The translations under genes and the position numbers were made by a program. Of a stretch of 11,835 nucleotides of DNA, positions 9,044 through 11,835 are shown in pieces (the stretch's first letter is position 1; each line of letters opens with the position of its first letter). Where the stretch lies: NCBI GenBank assembly GCA_000231825.2, contig JH720379.1:243952-255786 (forward strand). The letters run 5' to 3'. Origin of the DNA: Tetrahymena elliotti 4EA (taxonomy: Eukaryota; Ciliophora; Oligohymenophorea; Hymenostomatida; Tetrahymenidae). The notes under the pieces were generated by a model, which saw only the letters and a list, made by a program, of their open reading frames with translations, searched no databases and was not told the origin of the DNA.

Positions 9044-11021
9044 TCAGAGTTGGTCAATATCGGTAAGATAAGCAACACCAGGAAGGACCTTACCTTCGAG
9101 GAGTTCAAGAGAAGCACCACCACCAGTGGAGACGTGGCTGACTTTAGTAGTGGCCTTTTCTTATTGAACAAGATTGACAGTGTCACCACCACCAATAATT
9201 GAGGTAGCACCTTGGGAGGTTCTAGCAGCAACATGCTTGAGGAGGTCAGTAGATCCAACTTTGAACTTATCAACTTCGAATCTTCCTTGGGGACCATTCC
9301 AGACGATGGTGTTGGCACGAGCAACAGCTTCAGCGTTTTCAGCCATGGTCTTAGGACCAGCATCCAAACCAATCCAACCAGCAGAGATACCAGACTTCAA
9401 GTCAAAGTTACGAGTGTTAGCGTTAGCTTCAAGAGAGTCACCACACAAGAAATCGACAGGTAAGTGGATCTTGACATTCTTGGCCTTGGCCTTTTCTAAT
9501 AATTAGTCAACAATCTTGTAACCATCTTCGTCGAAGAGGGAGTTACCGATTTCGATACCATGGATCTTCTTCAAGAAGGTGAAGGCCATACCACCACCGA
9601 TGATCATTTCATCAACCTTGTCAAGCATACTTTCAATTAATTAGATTTTATCCTTGACCTTAGCACCACCCAAGACAACTAAGAAGGGTCTGTTGGGAGA
9701 TTCCAAAGCCTTGCTGAAGTAGTCTAATTCTCTCTTCAAGAGGTAACCAGCAGCTCTAATCTTGTGGTCAACACCAACCATGGAAGAGTGAGCTCTGTGA
9801 GCAGTACCGAAAGCATCATTGACGAATAAGTCACCCAAGCTAGTCAAAGACTTTCTGAATTCCTTCACAGCCTTAGCATCAGCCTTAACCTATAATATTG
9901 TCAATGAAAAATTAAATCATGTTTCACTTTTTCATTTTTTGTTAAGATCAAACTTATTTATTTTCTTAAATGAATCAACCATTTTAATAATGATGTTTTT
10001 CAGAGACAGTTGATGGCTATTTTTTTGTTTTCATACTTATTTATGTTTAACTGGTCTAATGTGGCTATTGTATGATGGTATTTTTTCATATTTCTTTGAA
10101 CTATTTTGATAATTTATTTAACTTTTAATTCTATTCTGTAGTGTTATGTTTTGTTGGACTTAATTAATTTTTTTATTTCTACCTTGATGTTATTTATTTA
10201 ATATTTGATTTATTTATCATTGATTATTTTTATTTAAATAATCAGTCAATCAATCTTTAAAAATGGTAAAAAAAGTTCAAATTAAATTTGAAGAATACTT
10301 CTTAGCACCATTCAAGAATTTAAAAACAAGTACATCAACTCAATGTCTAGCTGCTGCATTTTCAAAATAACCCAGCTCCATTAAAGTATGGTGTTGTTCA
10401 AAGCCATAATTTAAAAAATTCAAACAGGCTTGACATAAATTAATTATGATTGTTGATTGTAGAATGGTAGGAGTGAAAAGAAAAGAAATTTAGTTTGATC
10501 TTTGTTTGATGAATAAGAATAAATAATGATACCTTGTTTCCAGCAGCATCAATGTACTTTCCTTCTTCTTCAGGGTGGAAACGCAAGTTTTCAAGTAAAA
10601 TGATTTCACCGTTTCTGCTTGATTTAACAGCTTCTTCTACATCCTTGCCAACACAGTCGTTCAAGAAGGTAACCTGAATAATAATAATAATAGCAATAAA
10701 GATTAAAAATGATCTATGAGCAAAACAAATATATTTATAAGTTACCTTGGTGCCAAGTAATTCTTCGAGCTTGGGAACAACAGGCTTCATGGAGTGCTTT
10801 TCAACTCTGTTACCATCAGGACGACCCAAGTGACTCATCAAAACAAGACCTCTAGGGTTTTATTCTAAGATTTTCTTGATAGAGGGAATAGAACCTTAGA
10901 TACGAGTAGGATCTTTGACCTTGCCTTCCTTCAAAGGAACGTTGAAGTCTACTCTCATTAAAACTCTCTTGTTTTCAATTTGCTTCAAGATGTGATCGAT
11001 ACCAATCTTACGAGACAACAT
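9044..11021 (-). CDS. PGK: Phosphoglycerate kinase (3 exons, complete)
   Basis: This glycolytic enzyme catalyses 1,3-bisphosphoglycerate + ADP = 3-phosphoglycerate + ATP. Exons, in gene order, are 11021-10746, 10673-10533 and 9889-9044, all in phase 0, giving 420 residues, a normal PGK length. The N-domain carries RVDFNVP (23-29), R40, SHLGRPD (63-69), ENLRFH with R123, and [13 protein letters not shown] with R171, which together form the 3-phosphoglycerate site. The C-domain carries GGAKVKDK (213-220), WNGPQGRFE (336-344), GGGDT (372-376) and [14 protein letters not shown], the nucleotide site. Numbering runs one ahead of human PGK1 at most of these residues. The GRFE motif has Arg where most PGKs have Val. 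There is no N-terminal extension and no SKL-type end, so the protein is probably cytosolic. By hand count, Gln is encoded five times by TAA and five times by CAA. The start was chosen because [11 protein letters not shown] aligns with usual PGK N-termini. Codons are GC-richer and more biased than in the kinesin, suggesting high expression. Confidence 0.97.
9890..10532 (-). other. PGK intron 2 (643 bp)
   Basis: A GT-AG intron in phase 0 between AAGNK and VKADAK, contiguous in PGKs, so the coding sequence needs nothing from it. The part at 9890-10260 is T-rich on the plus strand. The part at about 10263-10433 is clearly richer in G/C and is open for 56 codons on the opposite strand (listed separately). 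Confidence 0.92.
10263..10433 (+). CDS. Possible small gene or relic inside PGK intron 2, antisense
   Basis: An ATG in an A-rich context (tttaaaaATGG) opens 56 codons ending in TGA, with Gln as TAA and CAA. The product would be basic (11 Lys, 2 Glu) with a WCCSK motif and no recognised domain. GC is about 30% by hand count, well above the rest of the intron. Against it, the +1-shifted plus frame is also open across the same block and the GC excess falls at second codon positions, so the codon pattern does not settle the frame. It could be a nested small gene, a fragment of an inserted gene, or a conserved noncoding element. Confidence 0.3.
10674..10745 (-). other. PGK intron 1 (72 bp)
   Basis: A GT-AG intron in phase 0 between ELLGTK and VTFLND, which are contiguous in other PGKs. 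It contains a short AT trinucleotide run near the acceptor. Confidence 0.92.
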
Positions 11022-11616
11022 TTCTTCAGTTATTAAATGATATTTATTTTGTTAATAAGTAAGTAATTTTTTTAATTTATTATTTTTATTATCAAGTAAT
11101 AAAGATATGATTCTGTTTTTGAACTGAATTACTTTTCAAATATCCTCTCAATTCCCCCACTAATCTTATCAGATATGACTCACTATTTCAACGTATCATT
11201 TTAAGTAGCATCAATATTAATTATTCTTTCTCAAATACTGATACTAAAAAAATAATACTAAAAAAAAATATTAATTTAATTTATTAAAGCTGTATCAAGC
11301 CATCCTATCCTATTCCTTAATTCACTTATTTTTGTTAAAAATAAACAAACTGACTTCAAGCAAACAAAAGCAAATAAAAAACTTATATTTTATTTTTAAA
11401 TAAACTAATATTTATTTTAATTTTTAAAATATTTTTAATAGATATTAATACAAATATTATTGATAGTTATTTTATAAAAATGCAAGTTACTAATAATTAC
11501 CACTTTAATTTATTATTGCCACAATAAATTTTTAAAATATTTATATCCTTCTTTAATAAAAGCCATTATTGGTTGTCTTTATGCTTCTTTTCTTTCTTTA
11601 TTTTCATTATTTTCAT
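11022..11616. other. PGK upstream region
   Basis: This AT-rich spacer lies between the PGK start and the end of the next minus-strand gene. A GC-richer patch at about 11130-11185 contains TGACTCA (11176-11182), a perfect bZIP (GCN4/AP-1-type) core, about 155 bp upstream of the PGK ATG. Short direct repeats ATACTAAAAAAA lie near 11241-11265. Short upstream ATG frames exist on the minus strand but look incidental. A 5' UTR intron cannot be excluded because an acceptor-like AACTGAAG lies just before the ATG. Confidence 0.5.
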
Positions 11617-11835
11617 TCAATCATTAATTTTCTTTTTTTTTTCTTTTTTTTTTTTATCATACTTTTGATATGCTGATTTTTTATTTTCTTTCTTTGGCTC
11701 TATTTCATTCAGGTGATTTTAAAAATTTTTTTGTTAAAATTTTTATTCATCTTTTTCTTATTAAATAATTTTATTTTCAAGCTCTTCATTTTCATTATTT
11801 GAAATATTTTCCTAAATAGATTAATCATCACCAAT
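11617..11835 (-). CDS. 3' end of an unidentified gene (Glu/Lys/Asn/Gln-rich), partial
   Basis: The frame is open from the right edge for 72 codons to a TGA at 11619-11617. By hand count G/C occurs at 24 first, 6 second and 8 third codon positions, a strong coding signature. The product is highly charged and polar with no membrane segment, and ends in a lysine-rich tail containing a 12-A run read as four Lys. TAA and TAG code Gln. The sequence looks like a disordered or coiled-coil C-terminus, and no family is recognisable. The 5' part lies beyond the window. The gene is in tandem with PGK, with about 600 bp between them. Confidence 0.65.

Noticed and set aside
9161..9506. Plus-strand and alternative minus-strand ORFs over PGK exon 3
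   Set aside because: They are shadows of the GC-richer PGK exon, which has full family conservation in the chosen frame.
10440..10841. 133-residue minus-strand ORF with PGK-like ends
   Set aside because: It reads through both PGK introns. The PGK-like parts belong to exons 1 and 2, and the unconserved middle is intron 1.
11631..11656. Long T-run as a Pol III terminator
   Set aside because: On the minus strand it is the Lys codon run of the partial gene, in a frame with strong coding bias.
1..11835. tRNA, rRNA, CRISPR, transposase, telomere repeat or ciliate chromosome-breakage sequence
   Set aside because: I looked for tRNA A/B boxes, repeated spacers, GGGGTT tracts and a TAAACCAACCTCTTT-type breakage motif and saw none that convinced me.

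Overview
The window looks like macronuclear DNA of an oligohymenophorean ciliate, most likely a Tetrahymena. The DNA is extremely AT-rich. TAA and TAG read as glutamine throughout two convincing genes, and only TGA stops them. The genes are cut by GT-AG introns of about 50 to 830 bp, far longer than the roughly 25 bp introns of Paramecium. Standard-code ORF calling therefore fails here: the real genes appear only after reassigning TAA/TAG and splicing by eye.

Layout: 1-1193 is AT-rich upstream DNA with a 48-bp near-palindrome at 635-682. 1194-7690 (+) is an 11-exon gene for a predicted 1147-residue N-terminal-motor kinesin with a short coiled-coil stalk and a long Gln/Asn/Ser-rich tail. 7691-9043 is the spacer between two convergent genes and holds two copies of a ~260-bp tandem repeat, each with an imperfect hairpin, plus decayed flanking copies. 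9044-11021 (-) is a complete 3-exon phosphoglycerate kinase gene (420 residues) with all the usual catalytic motifs. Its second intron (9890-10532) carries an unexplained GC-richer block with a 56-codon open frame on the opposite strand. 11022-11616 is the PGK upstream region. 11617-11835 (-) is the last 72 codons of another gene that runs off the right edge.

The genes show no shared pathway. PGK is a housekeeping glycolytic enzyme with GC-richer, strongly biased codons, as expected for a highly expressed gene. The kinesin uses AT-rich codons, including many TAA/TAG, and is probably expressed at a lower level. Exon boundaries were placed by hand from reading frame, GT-AG sites and family conservation. 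They are solid in the kinesin motor and in PGK and less certain in the kinesin tail. No tRNA, rRNA, CRISPR array, transposase or telomeric repeat was recognised.
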